Source: G963674505 sp964575975
Lineage (GTDB): Bacteria > Desulfobacterota > Desulfobacteria > Desulfobacterales > SKZT01
Length of the DNA stretch: 44,017 nucleotides
Reading direction: 5' to 3'
NCBI GenBank assembly: GCA_964575975.1
Contig: CAZNTU010000020.1
Coordinates: 1 to 44,017 of the forward strand
The notes beneath the pieces were generated by a model. That model worked only from the letters and a program-made list of their open reading frames with translations. It was not told the DNA's origin and did no database searches. Shown one piece after another: positions 17,377 through 25,676 of the stretch. The position numbers and the translations under genes were made by a program. Position 1 is the stretch's first letter, and the number at the start of each line of letters is the position of its first letter.

Positions 17377-17741
17377 GATTTTTCGTCGTCTTTCAAATCG
17401 GTTTCCGGTTTTTCCCGGCGCTCTTTTTCCTCGAAAATCTCGTTGATCTGGCGGTAGACGACCATCCCTCCTCCGACAATTCCCAAAAGGATGAAGACGG
17501 TCACGAAGACGCCCTTCGTGCCCAGCCAGCCGTCGAGCTTGTAACCGATGTAAAAGCAGAACAGAATGCAGCCCGCCATGGTCAAGCCCAGCTGCATTAC
17601 AATGGAGAGGTTCTCCGCCCAGGCCTGGTTTTTTCTATAATCAAAGAGCTTTTTACCCATAGAGCCATTCCATTTATAGAACTGTTGGAAGATCGGCTCG
17701 CCCGCGTCCTTCGCGCGCGGGTTTTCCCTGTTAATAATCAA
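17373..17741 (-). CDS. atpZ: AtpZ/ATPase gene1-like small membrane protein
   Basis: This first gene of the F0 operon encodes two membrane helices ('LGLTMAGCILFCFYIGYKL' and 'VFVTVFILLGIVGGGMVVY') separated by 'DGWLGTKG', the layout of the AtpZ/ATPase_gene1 family. AtpZ works with AtpI, possibly as a cation carrier. The start is uncertain: the frame opens with a TTG at 17741 and has an internal ATG at 17660 (95 residues, more typical length). Codon use between the two is coding-like, so I kept the longer form. The acidic tail 'KERREKPETDLKDDEKS' is cytoplasmic. Confidence 0.82.
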   Translation of the reverse strand: MIINRENPRAKDAGEPIFQQFYKWNGSMGKKLFDYRKNQAWAENLSIVMQLGLTMAGCILFCFYIGYKLDGWLGTKGVFVTVFILLGIVGGGMVVYRQINEIFEEKERREKPETDLKDDEKS

Positions 17742-17761
17742 GGCGCCTTAAACAAATGGAG

Positions 17762-17791
17762 CACTTAGCACCGAATATTTGTGACTGTCAA
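17762..17791 (-). promoter_or_regulatory. Sigma-70-type promoter of the F0 operon (predicted)
   Basis: On the - strand TTGACA (17786-17791) is followed after 18 bases by TAAGTG (17762-17767). The -35 box is perfect, the -10 box poor. Transcription would start near 17755, just ahead of the atpZ TTG. Confidence 0.45.
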
Positions 17792-17895
17792 GGGGTTGTT
17801 TTGTTTGGATACAAATAATTTTCTGAATAAAATTCACCCACCGTTCGCTTCCGAAACAACATAGAAATCGCAAGCGAAACAAAACCTAAAATTGA

Positions 17896-17923
17896 TTGAA
17901 TTTTACGGAAATTAAGCCATAAT
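17896..17923 (+). promoter_or_regulatory. Sigma-70-type promoter of the DHH phosphoesterase operon (predicted)
   Basis: TTGAAT (17896-17901) and CATAAT (17918-17923) are separated by 16 bases in an AT-rich intergenic region. The next gene starts about 60 bases downstream. It is divergent from the F0 promoter. Confidence 0.45.
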
Positions 17924-17985
17924 AAGATTTCCGTCAGCTTGTTGACGATTTGCCGTATCGTCCCCAAAATATAAATGGTGCAAAC

Positions 17986-19017
17986 ATGGGAATATCCTCT
18001 TCCGAAAGATTGAAGCGTTTTTACAAGGTGTTTTCGGGCGAAGACCGGGTTTTGATCGCGATCAACGCCGACCCCGACGCGCTTGCATCGGCGATGGCCG
18101 TAAAGCGATTATTGTGGCGCAAAGTGTGCTCGGTCGCCATTTCCAACGTCAACGTGATCAGCAGGCCCGACAACCTCGCCATGGTGAGGCTTTTGGGCAT
18201 TGGGTTGACCCTTGTGGGCGGCGTGGACCCTCAGAAATTTTCGAAGTTCGTGATCGTCGATTCGCAGCCCGGCCACCACGAGCTGTTCTCCCCATTCGAA
18301 TTCAACGCCGTGATAGACCATCATCCCGACACTTCCTACAAATCCGAGTTCAAGGACATTCGTTCCAACTACGGAGCCACGGCGAGCATGATGACCGAAT
18401 ATTTGAGGGCGGCCAGAATCAAGCCGTCGGTCAAACTCGCCACCGGCCTTCTTTACGCGATCAAAACCGACACCAACAATTTCGCCCGCCAAACCACACC
18501 CGAGGATTTGCGAGCGTTCCAATTCCTGTTCCGGCACGCAAACATGCATTTGGCCCGAAAAATCGAACATGCGGACTTGAGACTGGACTATCTCAAGTTT
18601 TTCAAAATGGCCCTCGAAAACATCCATCTAAGAAGGGGGCGCATCTACGTTCACCTAGGATCCGTGGTCAACCCCGACGTTTGCGTCCTGATCGCGGAAT
18701 TTTTCATGCGGGTCAATCCCGTCAAATGGAGCGTCGTGTCCGGGGTTTTCGACGACAAGCTCATCGTGATTTTGCGAAACGACGGCGTGCGCAAGGACGC
18801 GGGCAAGGTCGCCAAAAAGGCGTTCTCCCCGACCGGATCGGCCGGCGGGCACAAAAGCATGGCCAGGGCCGAAATTCCGCTGGAAAACCTGAACGGTTTC
18901 TTCGACCCTAACGACTACAAGGCGGCCCGCAGGTGGATCGTCGACCGAATAGAGACCGGGCCGCACGAACAGAACAACCAGAAGCGAGGAAACGACTCCG
19001 ATGGCGAAAAAACCTGA
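17986..19017 (+). CDS. DHH/DHHA1-family phosphoesterase (NrnA-like)
   Basis: This 343-residue protein has DHH motifs: 'INADPDALASA' (Asp29, Asp31), 'VDSQPG' and the signature 'IDHHPD', then a DHHA1-type C-terminus with 'SAGGHKSMARAEIP'. Such Mn2+-dependent enzymes degrade nano-RNAs, pAp or cyclic dinucleotide products. Since the neighbouring c-di-GMP genes are distant, nano-RNA/pAp is the safer guess. The ATG at 17986 is preferred over a TTG at 17950; its ribosome-binding site is weak. The 3' end overlaps the next gene by 17 bases, so they are probably co-transcribed. Confidence 0.85.
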   Translation: MGISSSERLKRFYKVFSGEDRVLIAINADPDALASAMAVKRLLWRKVCSVAISNVNVISRPDNLAMVRLLGIGLTLVGGVDPQKFSKFVIVDSQPGHHELFSPFEFNAVIDHHPDTSYKSEFKDIRSNYGATASMMTEYLRAARIKPSVKLATGLLYAIKTDTNNFARQTTPEDLRAFQFLFRHANMHLARKIEHADLRLDYLKFFKMALENIHLRRGRIYVHLGSVVNPDVCVLIAEFFMRVNPVKWSVVSGVFDDKLIVILRNDGVRKDAGKVAKKAFSPTGSAGGHKSMARAEIPLENLNGFFDPNDYKAARRWIVDRIETGPHEQNNQKRGNDSDGEKT

Positions 19018-19795
19018 CGTCAAAGCCGTGATTTTAGGTTCGGGAACGTGCGTTCCGTCGTTGAAGCGAAGCTCTTGCAGCGTCCTGGCGGAGACGGGCG
19101 GCAGGAAAATCGTCCTGGACGCCGGACCGGGAACCATGAGGAGGCTGCTCGAGGCCGGAACCGAAATTTTCGACGTGGATTGTCTCCTGTTCAGCCATTT
19201 TCACCCGGACCATTCGGCGGAACTGGCGCCGTTCGTTTTCTCCAACAAATACCCGGACGCCGGCAGGCGAAAAATGCCTTTGACGTTGGCGGGAGGGCCG
19301 GGATTCGAAAAATTCTTCAAATCCCTGGAAAATGTTTACGGAGAATGGATTCGGCTGCCGGACAGCATGCTGAAAGTGGTGGAACTGAACCTCCATGGTT
19401 CGCATACCGGTTTCGCTCCCTTTCGATTGGAAACGGCCCCCGTTAAGCACAGGCCGGAAAGCGTGGCCATAAAAATCACGGGACCGGACGGAGCCTCCCT
19501 TGTTTATTCCGGGGACACGGACTACAGCGAAAGCCTTGTCGATTTCGCTTCCGGCGCTGACCTGCTGATTTGCGAATCCGCCCTTCCCGACGAACGCAAA
19601 GCCCCCGGGCACCTTACCCCCTCGTTGGCCGGAGAGATCGCCTCCCGCGCCGGAGTGTCCCTTCTGGTCCTCACCCATTTCTATCCGGAATGCGACGGAA
19701 TTGACATTGAAAAACAATGCCGGAAGACCTATAATGGTCCGCTTGCGCTTGCAGAAGACCTGATGGTTTTCGAATTGCCTTTGAATAAACACTAA
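19001..19795 (+). CDS. Metallo-beta-lactamase-fold hydrolase (RNase Z-like)
   Basis: The 264-residue protein has the MBL zinc signature 'SHFHPDH' (about 64-70), an N-terminal 'LGSGTCVPS' strand, 'YSGDTDYSESLVDF' supplying the bridging Asp, and a terminal His in 'LTHFYPE'. This layout matches RNase Z/ElaC-like and phosphodiesterase MBL proteins. The flexible exosite arm typical of true RNase Z is not evident. Substrate is therefore open; the overlapping DHH phosphoesterase suggests a joint role in nucleotide or RNA turnover (inference). Confidence 0.85.
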   Translation: MAKKPDVKAVILGSGTCVPSLKRSSCSVLAETGGRKIVLDAGPGTMRRLLEAGTEIFDVDCLLFSHFHPDHSAELAPFVFSNKYPDAGRRKMPLTLAGGPGFEKFFKSLENVYGEWIRLPDSMLKVVELNLHGSHTGFAPFRLETAPVKHRPESVAIKITGPDGASLVYSGDTDYSESLVDFASGADLLICESALPDERKAPGHLTPSLAGEIASRAGVSLLVLTHFYPECDGIDIEKQCRKTYNGPLALAEDLMVFELPLNKH

Positions 19796-19812
19796 ACGAA
19801 AGTTGCGTGGCC

Positions 19813-20478
19813 ATGCGATATTATCCGGTCAACCTTGACATAAAGAGGAAGAGGTGCGTCGTGGTCGGAGGCGGGGCGGTGGGGACCCGCAAGGTGGGGA
19901 CCCTTATGGAATGCGGTGCCGAAGTCTCCGTGGTAAGTCCGGTCGCGAGCGACCGCCTTCTGAAGTTTGCCGCCGAATCCAAAATTGTCCTGCATCTTCG
20001 CGCCTACCGGTCTTCGGATCTAGAAGGCGCCTTTCTGGTGATCGGGGCGACCGACGACGAAGACTTGAACGCGCGGATATCCAAGGACGCCGAAAGGCGC
20101 GGCATGCTCTGCAACATCGCCGACCGCCCGGAGGTGTGCAACTTCATTCTTCCTTCCATTATTAAAAAAGGAGACCTGATCGTCGCGATATCCACCAGCG
20201 GGCAAAGCCCCGCCTTCGCCAAAAAGCTCAGAAAGGAAATGGAAAAGCAGTTCGGGGACGAATACGCCGTTTTTCTGGACCTGATGGGGGCGGTAAGAAA
20301 GAAGCTTCTTGCCGAGGCCCACGAACCCGAAGCGCACAAGCCGCTTTTCGAGGAGCTGATCAATTCCTCCATCATGGAATACATTCGCGAAAAGGACGCG
20401 GAGAGAATAGACTCGGTGCTGCGAAAGGTTTTAGGGGAGGGTTACCGTTTCAACGAATTGATCGCGGAAAACGGATAG
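19813..20478 (+). CDS. Precorrin-2 dehydrogenase / sirohydrochlorin ferrochelatase (CysG-N/Met8p-like)
   Basis: The protein begins 'MRYYPVNLDIKRKRCVVV' and has the NAD-binding 'GGGAVGTRK' loop (about 19-27) and the family block 'CNIADRPEVCNFILPS'. It oxidises precorrin-2 to sirohydrochlorin and may insert iron to form sirohaem, needed for sulfite and nitrite reductases. At 221 residues it has the usual length of the stand-alone enzyme, without the methyltransferase half of CysG. A GTG two codons upstream (19807) is an alternative start. It is clustered with ccsA and hemA. Confidence 0.92.
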   Translation: MRYYPVNLDIKRKRCVVVGGGAVGTRKVGTLMECGAEVSVVSPVASDRLLKFAAESKIVLHLRAYRSSDLEGAFLVIGATDDEDLNARISKDAERRGMLCNIADRPEVCNFILPSIIKKGDLIVAISTSGQSPAFAKKLRKEMEKQFGDEYAVFLDLMGAVRKKLLAEAHEPEAHKPLFEELINSSIMEYIREKDAERIDSVLRKVLGEGYRFNELIAENG

Positions 20479-20504
20479 ACGGTCGAAACGAAATCGGGGA
20501 ACAC

Positions 20505-21326
20505 ATGGAATATTTCAACAGTTTCACCATTTTTTTCTATCTGCTCTCCACGGGGGCCTATCTCGCCTTTCTTTTCCTGCAAAAAAAAGGGTTCGAAAAA
20601 GCCGGGCAGTACCTATTGGCGGCAGGCTTCGCGGTGCATACAGCCGGTTTGGCCTTCGCGTTTTTCTCCGACGGGAAAATACCGGTTCGCAATCTGCACG
20701 AAACGCTCTCCGTTGCGGGTTGGGCCATCGTGTGCGCGTTCTTGCTGCTTCAATACAGGTTCAGGCTGAAGATCCTAGGGGTCTACGCCGCCCCTCTGGC
20801 GGCGGCGTTGATGATCGTCGCGTTCCCCCTTCCCAGGGAGCCCGTCGAGACTCTCGACGCTTTCAGAAGTTTCTGGCTTCTTCTCCATATCGTCTTCATT
20901 TTCATGGGCGAAGCGTCCTTCGCCTTGGCTTGCGGCGTAGGCGTGCTGTACCTCCTTCAGGAACGCGCCATCAAGAAAAAGCGGCCGGGATTCTTTTTCA
21001 AGCGCCTTCCGTCGCTGGATTTGCTCGACACAACGGGTTACGTGTGCATCCTGGCGGGGTTCACTCTCATGACGGTCGGGCTCGCCACCGGGTTCGTGTA
21101 CGCGGAAATCGTGTGGGGCAGGTTCTGGAGCGCCGACCCCAAGGAAATCTGGTCGATCATCACGTGGCTTCTTTACGCCGCCCTGCTTCACGAAAGGCTC
21201 ATCAAAGGATGGAGGGGGCGCAGGTCCGCGATCATGGCGATTATCGGATTCGCCGCCGTGGTGTTCACTTTTCTGGGAGTCAACTTTTTGTTCGAAGGCC
21301 ATCACGAGGTGTTTACACGGTGGTAG
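20505..21326 (+). CDS. ccsA: Cytochrome c assembly protein CcsA/HemX-like
   Basis: The 273-residue protein has about eight hydrophobic helices. It includes 'VWGRFWSADPKEIWSIITW', the tryptophan-rich block of the haem-handling CcsA/CcmC/HemX superfamily (classically WGxxWxWD), here 'WGRFWSADPKE'. Conserved His residues occur at about 46, 66, 122 and the C-terminal end. It would take part in haem delivery to c-type cytochromes, or, as HemX, modulate HemA. The position between precorrin-2 dehydrogenase and hemA fits both readings. Confidence 0.88.
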   Translation: MEYFNSFTIFFYLLSTGAYLAFLFLQKKGFEKAGQYLLAAGFAVHTAGLAFAFFSDGKIPVRNLHETLSVAGWAIVCAFLLLQYRFRLKILGVYAAPLAAALMIVAFPLPREPVETLDAFRSFWLLLHIVFIFMGEASFALACGVGVLYLLQERAIKKKRPGFFFKRLPSLDLLDTTGYVCILAGFTLMTVGLATGFVYAEIVWGRFWSADPKEIWSIITWLLYAALLHERLIKGWRGRRSAIMAIIGFAAVVFTFLGVNFLFEGHHEVFTRW

Positions 21327-21355
21327 GCGCGGATTTCAGCCATACTTGACTTTGG

Positions 21356-22639
21356 ATGCGACAACCAATGCTTGACATTGTTCTGATAGGATTGAACCAC
21401 AAAACCGCTCCCGTCGAACTCAGGGAATGCCTGGCTTTTTCCGAGGAGGATTCGAAGCGCTCGGCGGAGTTTTTCCAAAATACGCCTTCGGTCGGAGAGG
21501 TGATCGTCATTTCCACGTGCAACCGGGTGGAGCTTTTGATGGCGTCGAGTCGGACGGACAAAGCCGTCGAGGCCGCCAAAAGGTTCATTTCCGAATCCAA
21601 GCGGATGCCGGTGTCGCAGTTCGAGAGCGCTTTGTACATACACGCGGGAAGCGAAGCGGTCCGGCACGTTTTCCGGGTGGCGTCGAGCCTCGATTCCCTC
21701 GTGGTGGGAGAGCCGCAGATCCTGGGGCAAATCAAGGACGCCTACCGGAAGGCCACCGAAAGGAAAACGTCCGGAGTTTTGCTGAACCGGCTGTTGCACA
21801 AGACGTTTTTCATCGCCAAAAGAGTCCGGCATGAAACCGGCATTGGCGACCACGCGGTCTCCATCAGCTACGCGGCCATCGAGCTTGCCAAAAAGATATT
21901 CGGGGACCTGGAGGGAAAAGGCGCTCTTTTGGTGGGCGCGGGGGAAATGGCGGAACTGGCAGTCGAACATTTGATCCGCAACAGGGCCGGGGACATTTAC
22001 GTCGCGAACCGTACCTTTTCGCGGGCGGTGGAGCTTGCCCGCAGATTCCACGGGACCCCTATCCGGTTGGAGGAACTCGCCGACGCCATGGAAAAGGTCG
22101 ATATCATCATCGGCTCGACCGGCGCCCCGGGCTTCGTAGTCAAAAAAGAGCAGGTGAAAAGTCTGATGCGCAAGCGGAAAAACCGCCCGCTGTTCTTCAT
22201 CGATATCGCGGTCCCCAGGGATGTCGACCCGGAAATCAACAAGGTGAGCAACGCGTACGTCTACGACATCGACGACTTGAAAGGCGTCATCGAGGAAAAC
22301 ATCGAGGATCGAAAGCGAGAGGCGGTCAAAGCCGAAAGACTCATCGACGAGGCCGTGATTCGTTTCGCCAAATGGCGTGAAAGCCTTGATATCGTTCCCA
22401 CCATCGTTGATTTGCGGAAAAAGATAGAAGGAATCGCCGACGCGGAGGTGAAAAAGACGGCCAAATCGCTGCGTAACTTATCGGAGGAGGATCTGTCGGC
22501 CCTTCAAAGGATGACCAACGCTATCGTGAACAAGATTCTTCACGACCCCACGATGTTTTTGAAAAGAAACGGATGCAGGGGGGGGCATTCCATGTCGCTG
22601 GACTTGACCAGGAAGCTGTTCAATCTCGACGAGGAATGA
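21356..22639 (+). CDS. hemA: Glutamyl-tRNA reductase
   Basis: HemA makes glutamate-1-semialdehyde from Glu-tRNA, the first step of C5 tetrapyrrole synthesis. The 427-residue protein has 'GLNHKTAPVELRE' at the N-terminus, the catalytic Cys in 'ISTCNRVELL' (about 57), 'GEPQILGQIKDAYRKA', an NADPH fold with 'LVGAGEMAELAVEHL' and the helical dimerisation domain. The length is normal. The start ATG at 21356 has only a weak ribosome-binding site; the ATG at 21368 is an alternative. It supplies the precursor for the sirohaem and haem genes upstream. Confidence 0.97.
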   Translation: MRQPMLDIVLIGLNHKTAPVELRECLAFSEEDSKRSAEFFQNTPSVGEVIVISTCNRVELLMASSRTDKAVEAAKRFISESKRMPVSQFESALYIHAGSEAVRHVFRVASSLDSLVVGEPQILGQIKDAYRKATERKTSGVLLNRLLHKTFFIAKRVRHETGIGDHAVSISYAAIELAKKIFGDLEGKGALLVGAGEMAELAVEHLIRNRAGDIYVANRTFSRAVELARRFHGTPIRLEELADAMEKVDIIIGSTGAPGFVVKKEQVKSLMRKRKNRPLFFIDIAVPRDVDPEINKVSNAYVYDIDDLKGVIEENIEDRKREAVKAERLIDEAVIRFAKWRESLDIVPTIVDLRKKIEGIADAEVKKTAKSLRNLSEEDLSALQRMTNAIVNKILHDPTMFLKRNGCRGGHSMSLDLTRKLFNLDEE

Positions 22640-22660
22640 AAATCGAATAAGGAGAGTGTT

Positions 22661-23602
22661 ATGAAAAAGACTGTTTTTCTGTTTCCCGGTCAGGGATCGC
22701 AATCTGTGGGGATGGGAAAGGACATATACGACGAGTTCGGGCTTGTGCGGGAAATCTTCGAAATGGCCGAGGAGATTACGAAGAAACGTATTTCCAAGCT
22801 GTGTTTCGAGGGGCCTATGGCGGACTTGACGCAAACGGTCAACCTGCAACCGGCGGTCGTTACGGTGAGTCTTGCGTTTCTGGCCCTTGTCGAAAAGGAG
22901 GGAATCCGGCCGGACGTCTCTGCAGGGCATAGCCTGGGCGAATACGGGGCCTTGCGTTCCTCGGAAATCGTGACTGCGGAAGACGCCGTCCGTCTCGTGG
23001 ATGTTCGCGGAAGATTGATGCATCGCGAATCGACTATGCACGAAGGGGCCATGCACGCGATTGTCGGACTCGACTTCGAAAGCCTGGCCGAAATCGTCGA
23101 AAGGGTTCGCGAGGAAGGGGTCGTTTCCATCGCCAACCACAACAGCGAGCAGCAGATTGTCACCACGGGCGCTCCGGGACCTGTCGCGGAAGTTTCCCGC
23201 CTTGCAGCGGAAAAAGGCGCGAAGGCCATTCCCCTCAAAGTCAGCGGCGCGTGGCACAGCGAATTGGTCAGGGGCGCCGAGGAGGAATTCGGAAGCTTCC
23301 TGAAGGAAATCTCCTTCGGCAAGCCCGCAGGGCCGGTAATCCATAACTACACCGCCGAATTGTCTCCTTCCGATCCCGACGAAATACGCGAAATAATGAA
23401 AAAGCAGCTATGCAATCCTGTGAAATGGTACGATTCGGTTCGCAAGCTCATGGACATGCAAGTGCATAATTACGTCGAAATCGGGCCGGGCAAGGTCTTG
23501 ACCAATCTGGCCAAGAAAATATTGCCCAAAAACGCCGACGCGTCCTTTTATTCCGTAAACAGCTTAAACGCCTTGGAATCCTTTTTGAACGAAGTGTCGT
23601 AA
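22661..23602 (+). CDS. fabD: Malonyl-CoA:ACP transacylase
   Basis: FabD loads malonyl onto acyl carrier protein for fatty acid synthesis. The 313-residue protein has 'FPGQGSQSVGMGKD' at the start, the nucleophile motif GHSLGEYGA, the substrate-binding Arg in 'VDVRGRLM' and the catalytic His in 'GAWHSELV'. A Shine-Dalgarno (AAGGAGAG) lies before the ATG. It follows hemA by 21 bases and probably shares its transcript. Other fab genes are not nearby. Confidence 0.95.
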   Translation: MKKTVFLFPGQGSQSVGMGKDIYDEFGLVREIFEMAEEITKKRISKLCFEGPMADLTQTVNLQPAVVTVSLAFLALVEKEGIRPDVSAGHSLGEYGALRSSEIVTAEDAVRLVDVRGRLMHRESTMHEGAMHAIVGLDFESLAEIVERVREEGVVSIANHNSEQQIVTTGAPGPVAEVSRLAAEKGAKAIPLKVSGAWHSELVRGAEEEFGSFLKEISFGKPAGPVIHNYTAELSPSDPDEIREIMKKQLCNPVKWYDSVRKLMDMQVHNYVEIGPGKVLTNLAKKILPKNADASFYSVNSLNALESFLNEVS

Positions 23603-23641
23603 TCTGCCGTTACTTGTTCCGAATCGATTTTAAATTTTGCC

Positions 23642-23671
23642 TTTACAAATCGAACCGAAAGCTGATATTTA
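23642..23671 (+). promoter_or_regulatory. Possible promoter upstream of dksA
   Basis: TTTACA (23642-23647) and TATTTA (23666-23671) are separated by 18 bases in the only AT-rich gap between fabD and dksA. The match to consensus is mediocre, so this is a weak suggestion. Confidence 0.25.
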
Positions 23672-23718
23672 AAGATCTTTTAAAGAAAGAACGACAAGAT
23701 GTACCAAGAGGTTGAGCC

Positions 23719-24081
23719 ATGGAAGAGAAGGACATAGAATACTTCAAGAATTTACTGAACACTCGGCTTCAGGAACTGCTAAGTCATGCGGACGATACAG
23801 TAGTAGGCATGTCCGGCAGCAGGGAAAATTTCCCCGATCCGACCGACAGGGCGTCCTTGGAGTCCGACAGAAATTTCATGCTCCGCATCCGGGACAGGGA
23901 AAGCAAGCTGATCAACAAGATCAAAAAAGCTCTGCAACGAATCGAGAACGGCACTTTCGGCATTTGCGAAAAATGCGGAGAAGATATCAACATCGAAAGA
24001 ATAAAGGCCAGACCCGTCACGACGCAGTGTATCGATTGCAAGACAAAAGAGGAGGCCATGGAGAAGGCGCTTGGTCTCTGA
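23719..24081 (+). CDS. dksA: DksA/TraR-type zinc-finger transcription regulator
   Basis: The 120-residue protein has an N-terminal helical coil and a C4 zinc finger, CEKCG...CIDC (about 88-112), as in DksA. The coil tip has 'DPTDRAS', comparable with the acidic tip 'D.aD.as' of DksA that enters the RNA polymerase secondary channel. Such proteins modulate rRNA and amino-acid promoters with ppGpp. Its last 11 bases overlap the PHP-RNase III gene, so a regulator of rRNA transcription is co-expressed with a likely rRNA-processing enzyme. Confidence 0.9.
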   Translation: MEEKDIEYFKNLLNTRLQELLSHADDTVVGMSGSRENFPDPTDRASLESDRNFMLRIRDRESKLINKIKKALQRIENGTFGICEKCGEDINIERIKARPVTTQCIDCKTKEEAMEKALGL

Positions 24082-25669
24082 AAAAGATGTGAAAATCGAT
24101 CTTCACATCCATACCACCGCATCCGACGGCTCCTGCACGCCGTCCGAAATAGTGGCGCTCGTTAAGAAACACAAGATAGGAGCCTTTTCGATCACGGACC
24201 ACGACACGGTGGACGGCGTTCGCGAGCTTATAAAGATCGGCGTTCCCGAGGACATCGGCTTTGTCACGGGAGTCGAGGTCAGCGCCTCGCCGCCGAACTC
24301 GTGCGCATCCCAAGGAAGCATGCATATCCTGGGATACGGGATGGACATAGAAAATCCCGACTTGGACCAAACCCTGCGCAAACTCCAGGACTCCCGCAAA
24401 AATCGCAATCCCAAAATCATCCAAAAGCTGAACGATCTCGGAATCCGTATCACTCTGGAGGAAGTCGCGGAGCATGCGGGCGACTGCCAGCTGGCAAGGC
24501 CCCACATCGGAAAATTCCTTGTCCATAAAGGCTATGTCGCCTCGATCGACGAAGCCTTCGACAAGTACCTGTCAAAAGACAAACCCGCCTACGCAGAAAA
24601 ATTTCGCGTCAGCTGCGCGGACGCCATCGGCATGATTCTGCGGGCCGGCGGAGTGCCTGTCCTCGCCCATCCTTACTTGGTTAAGCCTGCGAAAGGCTAT
24701 TTGTTCCAAGACATCGTCGTGGAGCTGATCTCCATGGGTCTCAAGGGAATCGAAGCATACTATCCCGAGCATCCGCCCGACTTCGAAAGGTTCTGCCTTC
24801 GTCTCGCCGACAAATACTCTCTGGCGGTCACCGGGGGAACGGATTTCCATGGAGACATTAAGCCGGAAATCGAAATCGGATCCGGTTCGGGCGAATTCGC
24901 CGTTCCCTTTCAAGCATTCATCGACCTGAAGAAGCTGTTGGCTCGCGGAATTGCCGACGAGCAGGTTGCCGAGGCGTACGAAGCCGATGTTTCGAAGCTT
25001 CTGAAGACCGTCCGCTACGAATTTCGCGACCGACATTTTCTGGAAGAAGCTTTGCGTCACAGCTCGTGGGTCAACGAAAATCCCGAAAAGTACATGCGCG
25101 ACAACGAGCGCATGGAATTTCTGGGAGATTCCGTTCTCAATCTTGCGATCGCGAAGGCGCTCATGGAGAAGAACCCGAATCTTCGCGAGGGGGATTTGTC
25201 AAGGATACGAGCATGTATGGTAAACGAATCCCAACTTGCGGAGCTTGCCCGCCGTATTCGCCTGGGGACCTACCTGCACCTGGGAAAGGGAGAGCTTCTC
25301 ACCAACGGAAGAAATAAAAATTCCATCTTGGCCGACGCGTTCGAGGCGCTCATTGCCGCCCTCTTTCTTGACGGCGGGTTCGAGGCGGCGGAGAATTTCG
25401 TGCGCGAATCCTTCGGAGAACTGCTTGAAAACGCCGTTTTCCCCGTAACCAACCAGGACTACAAAAGCCGTCTGCAGGAAATCGCCCAAACCGGCCAAGC
25501 CGCCGTGCCCGATTACAGGATCGTCGAGGAAAGCGGCCCCGATCACGACAAGACCTTTCACGTCAGGGTCGACGTTTTAGGCAAGAGCGCGGTGGGAATC
25601 GGAAAAAGCAAAAAGGCCGCAGAGCAGGAAGCCGCCCGAAACCTGTTGATATTAATGCAGGAGCAGTAA
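24071..25669 (+). CDS. rnc: PHP-domain phosphoesterase fused to ribonuclease III
   Basis: The 532-residue protein joins two enzymes. Residues 1-290 are a PHP domain: DLHIH at 10-14, DHD at 43-45, Glu69, His85, His145, His200 and TDFH at 257-260, the RNase AM/YciV-like set. Residues 307-455 are RNase III: E346, E349 and D353 in NERMEFLGDS, E373, D422 and E425, all catalytic positions kept. Residues 462-532 are a double-stranded RNA-binding domain. RNase III cuts rRNA precursors; the E. coli PHP enzyme YciV (RNase AM) matures rRNA 5' ends. The fusion suggests one processing enzyme (inference). The start is TTG at 24071, behind GGAGAAGG; GTG at 24089 is an alternative. Confidence 0.93.
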   Translation: MVSEKDVKIDLHIHTTASDGSCTPSEIVALVKKHKIGAFSITDHDTVDGVRELIKIGVPEDIGFVTGVEVSASPPNSCASQGSMHILGYGMDIENPDLDQTLRKLQDSRKNRNPKIIQKLNDLGIRITLEEVAEHAGDCQLARPHIGKFLVHKGYVASIDEAFDKYLSKDKPAYAEKFRVSCADAIGMILRAGGVPVLAHPYLVKPAKGYLFQDIVVELISMGLKGIEAYYPEHPPDFERFCLRLADKYSLAVTGGTDFHGDIKPEIEIGSGSGEFAVPFQAFIDLKKLLARGIADEQVAEAYEADVSKLLKTVRYEFRDRHFLEEALRHSSWVNENPEKYMRDNERMEFLGDSVLNLAIAKALMEKNPNLREGDLSRIRACMVNESQLAELARRIRLGTYLHLGKGELLTNGRNKNSILADAFEALIAALFLDGGFEAAENFVRESFGELLENAVFPVTNQDYKSRLQEIAQTGQAAVPDYRIVEESGPDHDKTFHVRVDVLGKSAVGIGKSKKAAEQEAARNLLILMQEQ

Positions 25670-25676
25670 TTGATCG

